Source: an uncultured Oscillospiraceae bacterium (GTDB lineage Bacteria; Bacillota_A; Clostridia; Oscillospirales; Oscillospiraceae). From it: DNA of 56,973 bases. Below are positions 1-8,369 of this stretch, in pieces (position 1 is the stretch's first letter; each line of letters begins with the position of its first letter). Made by a program: the position numbers and the translations under genes. The notes below the pieces were generated by a model. It was not told where the DNA came from and ran no database searches. It saw only the letters and a list, made by a program, of their open reading frames with translations. The stretch covers positions 1-56,973 of the forward strand of contig CAJTTS010000015.1 of assembly GCA_910579155.1 (NCBI GenBank), written 5' to 3'.

Positions 1-7
1 GGACAGC

Positions 8-766
8 TTAGATAACGTCACTGACGTCACCCCCCAGCGCGGCCAATACGTCCAGAATCTCGTGGTAGAACACCGGGCGGTCCCGCTCCCCCCGGAGCAG
101 CTCGTTGAAAATGCGCCCGTCTTTCAAAAACAGCACGCGCCCCGCGTAGCTGGCGCTGTAGGCATCGTGGGTGACCATGAGGATGGTGGCCCCCATGTCC
201 CGGTTCATCTTCGTCATGATTTCCAGCAGGTTTTTGGACGCCTTGGAGTCCAGGGCCCCGGTGGGCTCGTCGCACAACAGCAGGGACTGCCCCGCCACCA
301 TGGCCCGGGCGCAGGCCGTCCTCTGCTTCTGCCCCCCGGACACCTGATAGGGAAACTTGGGAAGGATGTCGCTGATGCCCAGCTTTTGGGCCACATCCGC
401 CACCTGCCGCTGGACCGTGCTGGGGTCGGCGTGGTTCAGGGCCAGGGCAAGCCCGATGTTCTCCTCAATGGTCAGGGTATCCAGCAGGTTAAAATCCTGG
501 AACACAAAGCCCAGCCGCTCCCGGCGGAACCGGGCCAGCTCGCCTTCGCTGAGGGCTGCGATGCTCTCCCCGTCCAGCAGGATGTCCCCGGCGCTCACCG
601 TGTCGATGGTGGAGATGCAGTTGAGCAGGGTGGTTTTGCCGCTGCCCGACGCGCCCATGATGGCGATGAATTCTCCGGCGTCCACGTCAAAGCTCACCCG
701 GTCCAGGGCGCGGGTGACGTTGTTTTTGCTGCCGTAATATTTTTCGATGTTTTTGACCTGTAGCAT
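8..766 (-). CDS. BceA-type ABC transporter ATP-binding protein
   Basis: 252 aa cytoplasmic ATPase of the peptide-antibiotic (BceA/SalX, MacB-like) exporter class. Walker A GASGSGKTT lies near residues 38-46, the signature VSGGQ near 142-146 and Walker B LLLCDEPTG near 162-170, so all catalytic motifs are intact. The ATG is preceded by AAAGGAGG. It sits just downstream of a BceRS-like two-component pair on the same strand, the usual context for detoxification of cell-wall-active peptides such as bacitracin. The large BceB-like permease that must partner it would lie beyond position 1. Substrate is not deducible. Confidence 0.93.
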   Translation of the reverse strand: MLQVKNIEKYYGSKNNVTRALDRVSFDVDAGEFIAIMGASGSGKTTLLNCISTIDTVSAGDILLDGESIAALSEGELARFRRERLGFVFQDFNLLDTLTIEENIGLALALNHADPSTVQRQVADVAQKLGISDILPKFPYQVSGGQKQRTACARAMVAGQSLLLCDEPTGALDSKASKNLLEIMTKMNRDMGATILMVTHDAYSASYAGRVLFLKDGRIFNELLRGERDRPVFYHEILDVLAALGGDVSDVI

Positions 767-793
767 AGAGCTGCCTCCTTTGCTGATGGCCCT

Positions 794-836
794 ATGATAC
801 GCCCAAAGCGCGGCCGTTTGTATCGAATTGGTATCG
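794..836 (-). promoter_or_regulatory. Putative promoter and response-regulator site before the ABC gene
   Basis: On the minus strand a TATCAT -10 (794-799) lies 17 bp from a weak TACAAA -35 (817-822). Two direct repeats CGATAC (820-825 and 831-836), one helical turn apart, overlap or adjoin the -35. That arrangement suits a BceR-type regulator activating the ABC genes; the binding itself is inferred. Confidence 0.45.
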
Positions 837-843
837 GTTTTCC

Positions 844-1854
844 TTACACTTTTGTAAGGTTCTCCCGGGAGGGAAAGGTGAGGGTGACAGAGGTACCTTC
901 ATTTACCTCGGAGGCGACGCGCAGGCCGATGTCCAGGCAATCCGCCAGTTTTTTGCACAGGTACAGCCCCATGCCGGTGGAGCCGCCCTGGGCCCGCCCG
1001 TTGCTGCCGGTAAACCCCCGGTCAAAGATCCGGGGCAGTTCGTGGGCGGGGATGCCGATCCCGCTGTCGCTGACGGTGAGCTGGACTTGCCTGCCAAGCT
1101 GCCGCCCAGATAGAGTGACCAGTGGTTGGTTTCCCCGGTAGCGGGCCGCGTTTTGCAGCAGTTGGCCCAGGATAAAGGCCGCCCATTTGCCATCGGTGAA
1201 GACCGTCTGCTCCAAGTCCTCCGTCTCCACCCGGACACCGCTCTGGATGAGCAGGGTCCGGTGCTGGCCCACGGCCTGGGATACGATATCAGATAGATTG
1301 GACTCTCGGAGGATGAAGTCTTTTTCCAGACTCTCTGCACGGGCGTAAAACAGGGCCCGCTCTACATGGGCCTCAATCTGGGCCAGCTCCTGCGCCAATC
1401 TGCGCCGGAACTCCGGCTCGGCGTTCCGGCAAATGAGGCCCGCTGCCGTGATAGGGGTCTTGACCTCGTGGACCCAGCTCTCCACATACTCCCGGTACTC
1501 CCGCTGGGCGGCCTGGGCCTCGGACACCTGGGTGGCCATGGCACGCCCTGCCCGGCGGCAGAAATCCAGCAGCCTGCGTTCATAGACGGTGCGGCCCCTG
1601 GGGGCCAGCTCGGCAAACAGATATTGCTTGTCCAGGCTGTCCATGATGCCCTCCAGCTCTTGCAGGCGGGCCCGCTGGCGCAGATAGTCCACAACCTGAG
1701 ACGTGGTGAACACCAGCAGCCATACGATGAGCAATAATACGGCTACCCCGGGGGCGGTTCCGGTGGCCAGCAGGAACAATACCGCCGCCCCGGCAAAAAC
1801 TGCCCGGAGCAGGAGCTGTCCCATATGGTCGGCGAGAAACTCAGACATCCTCAT
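844..1854 (-). CDS. BceS-like intramembrane-sensing histidine kinase
   Basis: 336 aa. Two closely spaced membrane helices (about residues 13-30 and 36-52) with almost no extracellular loop mark the intramembrane-sensing kinase group. The phospho-acceptor is His129 in SWVHEVKTP, followed by a HATPase_c domain with an N-box-like NAARY and the G-box GIGIP near the C-terminus. The ATG overlaps the upstream regulator's TGA (ATGA), so the two are translationally coupled. By family knowledge such kinases sense the flux of the adjacent ABC transporter rather than the drug alone. Confidence 0.92.
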   Translation of the reverse strand: MRMSEFLADHMGQLLLRAVFAGAAVLFLLATGTAPGVAVLLLIVWLLVFTTSQVVDYLRQRARLQELEGIMDSLDKQYLFAELAPRGRTVYERRLLDFCRRAGRAMATQVSEAQAAQREYREYVESWVHEVKTPITAAGLICRNAEPEFRRRLAQELAQIEAHVERALFYARAESLEKDFILRESNLSDIVSQAVGQHRTLLIQSGVRVETEDLEQTVFTDGKWAAFILGQLLQNAARYRGNQPLVTLSGRQLGRQVQLTVSDSGIGIPAHELPRIFDRGFTGSNGRAQGGSTGMGLYLCKKLADCLDIGLRVASEVNEGTSVTLTFPSRENLTKV

Positions 1855-2516
1855 AGCTGATACCCCATTCCCCGGCGGGTCTTGATGGCGTCAGGCAGGC
1901 CAATCTCCGCCAGTTTTGTCCGAAGCCGGGTCATGTTGACGCTGAGGGTGTTGTCGTCGATATAAATCTGATTGTCCCAGAGCGTTTCAATCAAATCGGC
2001 GCGGGAAACGATCTGGCCTGCGTGGGCCATCAGACAGGCCAGGATTTGCAGCTCGTTCCGGGTGAGTTCCGCCGTCTGACCACTGACCGATACAGTTCCT
2101 TTGGTAAGGCTCAGGCAAAGGCCCGCTGCCTCCAGTACGTCCGTCCCGTCGGTTGCCCCGCTCCGGCGCAAAACGGCCTTGATCCGGGCCAGCAGGACGG
2201 GGATGCTGTAGGGCTTGGTGATGTAGTCGTCCCCGCCCAGGCTCAGCGCCCGCACTTCATCCAGGCTGGAGCTGCGGCTGGTGACGAAGATCACCGGGGC
2301 CTTAACAGACTTTCGCAGGTTTGCGCACAGGGAAAAGCCGTCCCGTCCGGGCAGACCCACGTCCAGCAGAACCAGGTCGGGGCACTCCCGACCGGCCTGC
2401 TCCAGGATGGTGGAAAAATCCTCCCCAACGATGGGGGCGTACCCCTCGTTTTCCAGCAGCAGGGCCAGTTCCTCCCGGATGGCCTGGTCGTCCTCAACAA
2501 TCATGATCTTCTGCAT
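1851..2516 (-). CDS. BceR-like OmpR-family response regulator
   Basis: 221 aa: receiver domain with acidic pair at residues 9-10 and phospho-acceptor Asp52 in LVLLDVGLPG, then a winged-helix DNA-binding domain ending in TRRGMGYQL. The start ATG has GAGGTG upstream. First gene of a regulator-kinase-ABC cluster reading leftward; likely activates the ATPase gene through the direct repeats at 820-836. Confidence 0.93.
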   Translation of the reverse strand: MQKIMIVEDDQAIREELALLLENEGYAPIVGEDFSTILEQAGRECPDLVLLDVGLPGRDGFSLCANLRKSVKAPVIFVTSRSSSLDEVRALSLGGDDYITKPYSIPVLLARIKAVLRRSGATDGTDVLEAAGLCLSLTKGTVSVSGQTAELTRNELQILACLMAHAGQIVSRADLIETLWDNQIYIDDNTLSVNMTRLRTKLAEIGLPDAIKTRRGMGYQL

Positions 2517-2796
2517 TTACACATCACCTCGGCTGATTTTTATCTTAGCACAGGGAAGCGGGCGGTGTCTACTGGTTTTGGCGGGGAGATTCGATAGGTA
2601 CGCTCAGGATGGAGAAATCCTATGCCTCACTTGACGGAGAGGGGGCTCCCCAGAATTTAGGGAGGAAATAAATGAACAAGACGCATCACAACAAATAACA
2701 GGCTTCCTGATGAATGAAAATCTTCTAAAAAGTTCGATCCGACAGAAAACGGAGCGGGAAAAATTTACCACACCGTAACCATATCAAGCCCAGCAT
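2517..2796. other. Intergenic stretch without a recognised gene
   Basis: Lies between the regulator start and the integrase remnant. Only very short open frames occur (for example an eight-codon frame after GGAGGAAATAA near 2660-2695). No clear promoter or hairpin was found; it is probably degraded mobile-element DNA. Confidence 0.4.
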
Positions 2797-3031
2797 CGGG
2801 AGATGAAAACCCTTCCTGTCGAGCAACTGGCAGCTTTCCTCCATGAAGCCAGAGAAAGCGGCGTGTTTGAGATTACTACATGGAGCTGGCCACCGGGCTT
2901 CGCCGGGGCGAGCTGCTGGGCCACTACAGCGCTGGGTTCACGCTGGGCACCTACCCCACGTCACCACCCAGGCACAGCGTCAGGCGGCGAATACCATGGC
3001 GAATATCCTCTCCGATACTGTTGAGAACTAA
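2797..3031 (+). pseudogene. Decayed tyrosine recombinase (integrase), internally deleted
   Basis: Three reading frames in succession resemble a Tn916/phage-type integrase: first EMKTLPVEQLAAFLHEA, then MELATGLRRGELLG, which contains the box-I Arg, then HYSAGFTLGTY with the box-II His/Tyr region, and finally TTQAQRQAANTMANILS ending in TAA at 3029-3031. At least two frameshifts are present, and the catalytic-domain segment between GELLG and HYSAG (roughly 150 residues in intact homologues) is missing. It cannot encode a working enzyme. A second remnant retaining the part just N-terminal of MKT lies at 13606-13752. Confidence 0.85.
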
Positions 3032-3056
3032 GCGGATATTTCCCCGTATGGATCAG

Positions 3057-3084
3057 AACCTGGGTCAAAGCGCTGACCCAGGTT
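3057..3084 (+). terminator. Hairpin behind the integrase remnant
   Basis: Perfect 11-bp inverted repeat (AACCTGGGTCA and its complement, 6-nt loop) followed by ATTTTC. The surrounding sequence TTTCCCCGTATGG...TCAAAGCGCTGACCCA recurs at 13763-13802 beside the second integrase remnant. Confidence 0.65.
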
Positions 3085-3104
3085 ATTTTCCAACAAAAGC
3101 AGAG

Positions 3105-3140
3105 AAAAAGCCCTGAAATCTTGCGATTTCAGGGCTTTTT
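3105..3140. terminator. Bidirectional rho-independent terminator
   Basis: Perfect 16-bp stem (AAAAAGCCCTGAAATC, loop TTGC, complement), flanked by A and T runs, so it can act in both directions. A degraded version of the same sequence (CATGAAATCTTGCGATTTTTTG) occurs near 13847-13867. Confidence 0.85.
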
Positions 3141-3415
3141 TGGTTGCAGAGGCCGGACTTGAGCAGACGACCTTCGGGTTATGAGCTGCGACCGGCGGCT
3201 TTTCAGCGCTTTTGGGGCTTGTTTGCTACAGGGGATTTCCTTTTTCCTAAAATCCGGTCTTTGGCAGGCCGAAAGCGAGTATGATTTATGTAATTCTCGC
3301 CCATCATATGCGCCAACACATTGATTGCAGTTTTGGCATAAATGCTTGAAGTATAGGACCTGTTTGAAAAATAAATATTGCACAAATCGTTGGCAAGTGC
3401 AAAAATAGGGATATG
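3141..3415. other. Intergenic DNA, probably mobile-element debris
   Basis: No convincing gene. Short overlapping open frames occur on the minus strand, but they carry no recognisable domain or ribosome site. The segment joins the integrase 3' flank to the start of an IS5-type transposase remnant. Confidence 0.4.
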
Positions 3416-3420
3416 AACGA

Positions 3421-3715
3421 TGTGAATTGGCAAAAGAACAATGGGATCGCACAAAAGAGCTGCTGCCGCCGGAAAGAGAGGGGAAGCGAGGCCGGCCTCG
3501 AAAGGATGATCGGAGAATGCTCAATGGGATGCTCTGGATCGTCCGGAGCGCAGTGGCGGGAATTGCCGGAGGCGTATGGCCCCTGGCAGTCTGTGTATGC
3601 CCGATTTGCTAAAGGCGGGACGATGGTATATTGGAAACCATATTTCGCGCATTGTCCGCAGATGCGGATATGGAAAACCTGAGCTCGGACTCTGCCTGCA
3701 TCGATGAGATTAGGA
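3421..3715 (+). pseudogene. IS5-family transposase remnant (N-terminal part, frameshifted)
   Basis: The frame starting near 3427 reads EQWDRTKELLPPER, then GKRGRPRKDDRRMLNGMLW, typical of the N-terminal domain of IS5-family transposases. A shift moves the rest to another frame, reading SGAQWRELPEAYGPWQSVYA RFAKGG, and a further shift gives ENLSSDSACID. The DDE catalytic region is absent. It is a relic that marks past IS insertion next to the integrase remnant. Confidence 0.82.
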
Positions 3716-3807
3716 ATTCAGCGTTTCCTGAAAAACGCTCCGCACTGTGAGCGAAGAGCATTTGGAGGGCCTCCCGGTCCCTATATCACAGGTCGAACAG
3801 AGCGTAC

Positions 3808-3849
3808 AAAAAACGCCCCGTAATCCCTGGGCCGCAGGGATTACGGGGC
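3808..3849 (-). terminator. Rho-independent terminator of the sugar operon
   Basis: Perfect 14-bp stem GCCCCGTAATCCCT with its complement (3815-3828 and 3836-3849); read on the minus strand it is followed by six Ts (3808-3813). It lies about 120 bp downstream of the SIS-domain gene, the last gene of the leftward operon. Confidence 0.9.
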
Positions 3850-3972
3850 CTGTCAGCGCTTCCCGCAAATGGGGTCAATGCCGGCCGCGGTACCGGCATC
3901 GGAGATTGCGCGCATGTTTTTGCCACTATACCGGAACGCGCGCTTTGCTGCAACTTGATTTTGCGGGACTGT

Positions 3973-4737
3973 CTAGAGGAGATAGCGCGCGCGGGGCCCA
4001 TACTGCCGCTCCCAGCGTGCGTTTGCCGCGTCGCCCTGGGGCAGGTTCGCACTCAGGAACACCGGGGGCTCGACGCCGTTCTCCTGAAGCTCCTGCACCG
4101 TGGCGATGACCAGCAGATTCATAACGAAGCAGCTACACAGGGTGGAGGATGAGCCCACCTCCTGGGCAAAGCCGGGCACCTGCCCCACCGCGTCGCCCAG
4201 GGGGACCTGACTGTCGATGAGCAGATCGACCTCTTCGAACAAATTTTTCCTGCTGGGGTGGCGGATCGGGCTGTCCGCCGGGGTGGACCTGCCGTATGCG
4301 GGCGAGGTGATGCCGATGGTATAGACACTGCGGCGGCGGCATTCCAGCGCCACATCCAGCGACATGGGATCAATGCCGTAAGCGTTGATGAGGACCATGG
4401 TCTCGCCGGGCGTATTGCCCACCTGGTTTGCGTTGAGCACGCCGACGCCATAGCCGGGCAGCCGCTCAAAGCTGACGCTCCGCTTCGCGCCGTGGACCAG
4501 GCTGGTGCCCGGGTCCAAAATAGGGTTCCAGGCGGCCAGCCCGCCCGCACGCCACAGCACCTCTTCCACCGCCAACTGGGAATGGGCGCCTGTCCCCAGG
4601 ATGTGGATTCTACGGTCCTCCTGGATGGCGCGGCTCAGCCGCCTGGCCGCCTGCTGAAGCGCGGGCTGCTGGGTGGACAAGATGTTCTCAAACAGTTCGG
4701 TGATACAGGCTTGATATGCCCGCAGGGGTTCATTCAT
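3973..4737 (-). CDS. SIS domain protein (sugar isomerase/phosphosugar-binding type)
   Basis: 254 aa. The glycine-rich sugar-phosphate loop is visible as HILGTGAHSQ near residues 45-54, and the length fits the SIS_2 / UPF0309 group of 'sugar isomerase domain' proteins. ATG preceded by AGGAGG. It is the last gene of the operon with a carbohydrate importer and probably handles a phosphorylated or amino sugar delivered by that system. The actual reaction cannot be read from sequence. Confidence 0.8.
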   Translation of the reverse strand: MNEPLRAYQACITELFENILSTQQPALQQAARRLSRAIQEDRRIHILGTGAHSQLAVEEVLWRAGGLAAWNPILDPGTSLVHGAKRSVSFERLPGYGVGVLNANQVGNTPGETMVLINAYGIDPMSLDVALECRRRSVYTIGITSPAYGRSTPADSPIRHPSRKNLFEEVDLLIDSQVPLGDAVGQVPGFAQEVGSSSTLCSCFVMNLLVIATVQELQENGVEPPVFLSANLPQGDAANARWERQYGPRARYLL

Positions 4738-4785
4738 CCCGGTATACCTCCTAATTATAGCCTGAGCGGCGCCCGCGACGGCAAA

Positions 4786-5730
4786 TCACGGGCGAAACGC
4801 GTGCGCCTCTTCAATCGCCCAGCGCATGTTTTCCAGCGGCACATGGGCTGGGATCGTGCAGTCCGCGCCCAGCATGATATCTGTGGGGGCGTCTTGCAGC
4901 ACCCGCCTCACCTCCGCCCGGATCTGCTGCTCTGTTCCGGCGGCGATCACGCCGTTGTTGTCCAGCCCGCCCATGACCGGGCAGTGAAAAAGCTCCCGGG
5001 CGGTGCGCAGGGTCAGGCCGTTGCCCTCCATGGCCAGATTGACCAGGTCGGCCGGGTAGTCCATATAGTCATCAAGGCGCATACCCACGCCGCAGATGTG
5101 TATAAAAACCAGCTTTCCGGTGGCCTTGAGGGCGTTCAGGAAGGCGATGTCAACGGGTTTGAACCAGGTGTTGAAAAACTCCTGGGAGTAGCGGCCCCGT
5201 TCCCCGCCCTGCACTGAAACATAAAAGCCGTCAATGCCGGTCTCCGCGATCTGGACCGCGAACTGGCTCAGCCGCGCGTGAATCTTCTCCAGCCCGGCCC
5301 GCATCGCCTGGGGATTTTCCGCAAAATGGGGCGTGACGACACTGTCCCATTCCAGGATGGGGCTCACCGCGCAGCCCGCGCTGACGAAGGGGGTAAAAAT
5401 AGTCTGGAACACCGGCGTCTCCCCACCCACAGCCTCAACCATCCGGCGGGCCAGGTCGATTTGCGTGGTGAACACCGGGTCGTCCGCCCGGAATTCCGGG
5501 ATATCGCGCCAGTCCGCCGCCTCTTTGACGGTGGTGATCTTGGGATAGATGTCGTCGAACATCAGCTTTACCATATCCATCCCGGTGCTGCGGTAAAAGT
5601 TCAGTTGGGCGTCCAGAGCGGCCTGACCATGGCGGGCCGCCGGGCTGAAGTGCTGGAAGAACGCCGCAGGAACGCCGTTGGAATAGGGCGCGCCGGATAA
5701 GAACTGCGTAAAGCGTTCTCTAGAGTTCAC
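4786..5730 (-). CDS. Uroporphyrinogen decarboxylase (URO-D) family protein
   Basis: 314 aa, GTG start with AAGGGAAG upstream. N-terminus MNSRERFTQFLSG is typical of the URO-D fold family, which also includes MtaA/CmuA-type methyltransferases. A His-Cys cluster (FIHICGVG) and the C-terminal LGADCTIPAHVPLENM segment match the non-haem branch. No haem genes are nearby; instead it sits between an unknown protein and a SIS protein in a sugar-uptake operon. A catabolic role is therefore more likely than porphyrin synthesis, by inference. Confidence 0.82.
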   Translation of the reverse strand: MNSRERFTQFLSGAPYSNGVPAAFFQHFSPAARHGQAALDAQLNFYRSTGMDMVKLMFDDIYPKITTVKEAADWRDIPEFRADDPVFTTQIDLARRMVEAVGGETPVFQTIFTPFVSAGCAVSPILEWDSVVTPHFAENPQAMRAGLEKIHARLSQFAVQIAETGIDGFYVSVQGGERGRYSQEFFNTWFKPVDIAFLNALKATGKLVFIHICGVGMRLDDYMDYPADLVNLAMEGNGLTLRTARELFHCPVMGGLDNNGVIAAGTEQQIRAEVRRVLQDAPTDIMLGADCTIPAHVPLENMRWAIEEAHAFRP

Positions 5731-5835
5731 AATGTCACTTCCCTTTTCTGTGAATTGTCGGCGCCCGCGCCTGTTTTTTGCGAAGGATGTGTAAAGCGCG
5801 GGCGCCGGGGTTCTTGGGGCAGGCCGAACCGTGGT

Positions 5836-7461
5836 TCAGTCCACCATCTCTTCAAAGTGACTGACCAGGATGGGCGGCACCCATTCGTCCGGCACCCGGT
5901 CGTCGGTATCAAACTTCGCCGTGGTTTTGGAGAGCGGCTCGCTGGCCTCGGCATACGCGTCCGCCAGTGGGCTGAAGTCGTCACATTCAGTCCCGCCCCG
6001 GCCCACGGTGAAGGGGTAGAGCTGATACCGCTCAAAGAAGCTGGTGCCCGCTGTCATGTGCATCACCCGCTGGGGATTATTGGAGGTAAAGGTATAGATG
6101 ATGGGGCGGGAGACATAGAACCAGGGGCCCCAGTGCAGGTAGTAATAGGGTTCCCACTCGATCAGGCCGGCCTCCCGCCGCACGCCGCCGAACTCCAGGT
6201 TGAGCACGCCCAGGGCGTTGCCCTTTTCGCGGTTGTAGAACGCGAACCAGGGCGTGCGGGCATCGAACACCATCCCCTTGGTCGGGTGGCGGGGCAGGTC
6301 GGTGATGTGGACGTTTTTGACCGTGTGGTCCACGTCCATCCAGACAAAGTCCCCCGTGGTCTCCTTGTTGAGCACCACCGAGCCGTTGCGCAGCGCCACG
6401 ACATCCAGGTCTTTGGTTACGTCAATGCTGCTCTCCACCGTGATGCCGGGCCGTCCGCTGTAGAACAGATAGGTGAGGGAGCAGTCCACCTCCTCGTAAT
6501 CCACAATGGGGTTGAAGCGCTTGATCATGATGAACACCGGACCTGCGATGACGGTGAAGTTCTCGGGATGGACCCAGTCCGAGGCGTGCATCCAGGTTTT
6601 GGGCGGCGCGTAAATGCCTGGGTTCCACTGGAGCGCGCCGTTGGTCTCCAACTGGTGGCAGTAGGTCAGCCCGGGCTGGTCCTTGGGGAGGATTTCGTCA
6701 ATGGAGCCGCTGTCCTTGTGCAGTTTCACCGTGTAGTGCTGATTTTCAATGGTCAGGCCATAATCCTCGCCGGAGAGTACGAGGTCCGTGGGATACAGCG
6801 GCCGTTCCGCGTTTGGATTGCCGTAGAAAATCAGGAACACCTTGCTGGTATTGGCGGGCACATCGGCCAGGAAGGCCACCTGAACGGTGGTGGTGGGCTG
6901 GCAGTTGATGTTCTGCCATTTGTCCCACACCGAGCTGGAGTAGACCTGACTGCGGATCTCCCGGGCCTCTCCGCTCTCAGAGTCGATTTCCACGACGCGG
7001 ATCTCGGCGTCCGGGTCCTGAACGCGGTCCTCATAAAGGCCCAGCACGGTGTGTACGGGTTCCTGCACCCGGGCGCGGCCGCCGGTCTCCCGCAGCACAT
7101 AGCTGGCGTAGTAGCGCCATGCCTTGTTCCAGTAGCCGTGGTCCTCGGTGGCCGCACACTGGAGCCGGAGGGTCTGGGAACCGCCGCTGTCCGGCTTGAT
7201 ATCGGCCTCGATGTCAAATTGGTCGCCGGCGCTCCAATCCAGCCGCAGATAGAGCAGACGCTCTGCGGCCCCCGCCCGCCAAAGGGCGGGCGCTGTTTTC
7301 ACGCCGTCATTGACGGCGGTGAAGTCCCGGCTGCGCCGGCCGTTTACCCGCACCTCGGTGACCGCGGCGTCCGCGTCCAGAGGACCAATGAGGGCCAGCT
7401 TCAAAAAGTAATACGGTACGTCGGGGGTGGGGTGGCTGAAATAGCATTTTTCCAGGTTCAT
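5836..7461 (-). CDS. Conserved hypothetical protein in sugar-uptake operon
   Basis: 541 aa; start chosen at the ATG (MNLEKCYFSHP) behind GGAGGAATTGATC rather than a longer in-frame start. No signal peptide or membrane segment, so likely cytoplasmic. The sequence is rich in beta-strand-like stretches and aromatic/Asp residues (ENQHYTVKLHKDSGSIDEI, WMHASDWVHPENF), reminiscent of multi-domain beta-sandwich proteins that bind or cleave sugars. I do not recognise the family. Its place directly after the importer permeases suggests an intracellular carbohydrate-processing enzyme. Confidence 0.75.
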   Translation of the reverse strand: MNLEKCYFSHPTPDVPYYFLKLALIGPLDADAAVTEVRVNGRRSRDFTAVNDGVKTAPALWRAGAAERLLYLRLDWSAGDQFDIEADIKPDSGGSQTLRLQCAATEDHGYWNKAWRYYASYVLRETGGRARVQEPVHTVLGLYEDRVQDPDAEIRVVEIDSESGEAREIRSQVYSSSVWDKWQNINCQPTTTVQVAFLADVPANTSKVFLIFYGNPNAERPLYPTDLVLSGEDYGLTIENQHYTVKLHKDSGSIDEILPKDQPGLTYCHQLETNGALQWNPGIYAPPKTWMHASDWVHPENFTVIAGPVFIMIKRFNPIVDYEEVDCSLTYLFYSGRPGITVESSIDVTKDLDVVALRNGSVVLNKETTGDFVWMDVDHTVKNVHITDLPRHPTKGMVFDARTPWFAFYNREKGNALGVLNLEFGGVRREAGLIEWEPYYYLHWGPWFYVSRPIIYTFTSNNPQRVMHMTAGTSFFERYQLYPFTVGRGGTECDDFSPLADAYAEASEPLSKTTAKFDTDDRVPDEWVPPILVSHFEEMVD

Positions 7462-7524
7462 GATCAATTCCTCCACAATTATCACGCGCTTCCGCGCGTT
7501 TCTCAAAATAGGACGTGTCCGCCG

Positions 7525-8364
7525 TCAGCCCTTGGTGGAACCCGCCATGAGATCGGCGATATCGTACCGCTGCAACACCACAAAGGCGGCCAGCAGGGGC
7601 ACCGTGGCGATGGCGATGCCCGCCATGACAACCGGCCAGGGGGTGGACAGCCCGTCGCTCACCGGAAGCTGGGAGATGGCGACCATCAGGGTCTGCTTTT
7701 GGGGGTCCCGCAGGAAAATCATCGGCAGCATAAAGTCGTTCCAGCGGGCAATCAGCGAGATGGCGCCCCAGGAGGCCAGGGCGGGGGTGATGCCGGGCGC
7801 CACGATACGGCAGAAGATCGAGAATTCCCGGCATCCGTCGATGCGGGCCTGTTCAATGATCTCGGTGGGATACTGGGAGATATACTGCCGCATATAGAAG
7901 ATGCCCACCGCCGTGGCCGCCCGGGGGATAATCAGCGAGAGCATGCTGTCGATCCATCCCAGCCTGCGCATCACCACGAAGAGGGGGACGATACATACCT
8001 CTTGAGGGATGACCATGGTGAACAGCAGGAGAAGGAAGAGCATATCGCGGCCGGGGAACTGGAACTTGGCGAAGGCGTAGCCCGCCAGCGCGCAGAAGAA
8101 CAGGGTAAGCACAGTGCCCACCACCGACACCACTACGCTGTTCCAGAAATTCTGCCACAGGGGGATCAGCTCGGAGACCCGCTCGAAGTTCCGCAGGGTG
8201 AAGCCCTTGGCCAGGATGTCCGGCAGGACAAAGCTCACGCCCTGGTCGGTGGGCTGAAAGGCGGTCAAAAAAACCCAGCACAGCGGAAACAACGCAATGA
8301 CCGAGAAAAACACCATGCACAGGTTAGGTACCAGTTGAGCCGCCCATTTTTTTCGCCGCTCCAT
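7525..8364 (-). CDS. Carbohydrate ABC transporter permease, MalG/UgpE-like
   Basis: 279 aa with six predicted membrane helices and the cytoplasmic EAA-type loop EQARIDGCREFSIFCRIVAPG. An internal ATG (MERRKKWAAQ) is preferred over the GTG three codons upstream, because AGGAG lies 8 nt before it. It follows the partner permease by only a few bases. No ATPase is encoded in the cluster; such CUT1 systems usually share an MsmK-type ATPase encoded elsewhere. Confidence 0.93.
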   Translation of the reverse strand: MERRKKWAAQLVPNLCMVFFSVIALFPLCWVFLTAFQPTDQGVSFVLPDILAKGFTLRNFERVSELIPLWQNFWNSVVVSVVGTVLTLFFCALAGYAFAKFQFPGRDMLFLLLLFTMVIPQEVCIVPLFVVMRRLGWIDSMLSLIIPRAATAVGIFYMRQYISQYPTEIIEQARIDGCREFSIFCRIVAPGITPALASWGAISLIARWNDFMLPMIFLRDPQKQTLMVAISQLPVSDGLSTPWPVVMAGIAIATVPLLAAFVVLQRYDIADLMAGSTKG

Positions 8365-8369
8365 AGATC

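Noticed and set aside
3129..3524. Minus-strand frames of 83-131 codons near the IS relic
   Set aside because: No ribosome site or recognisable domain; they overlap the terminator and the transposase remnant.
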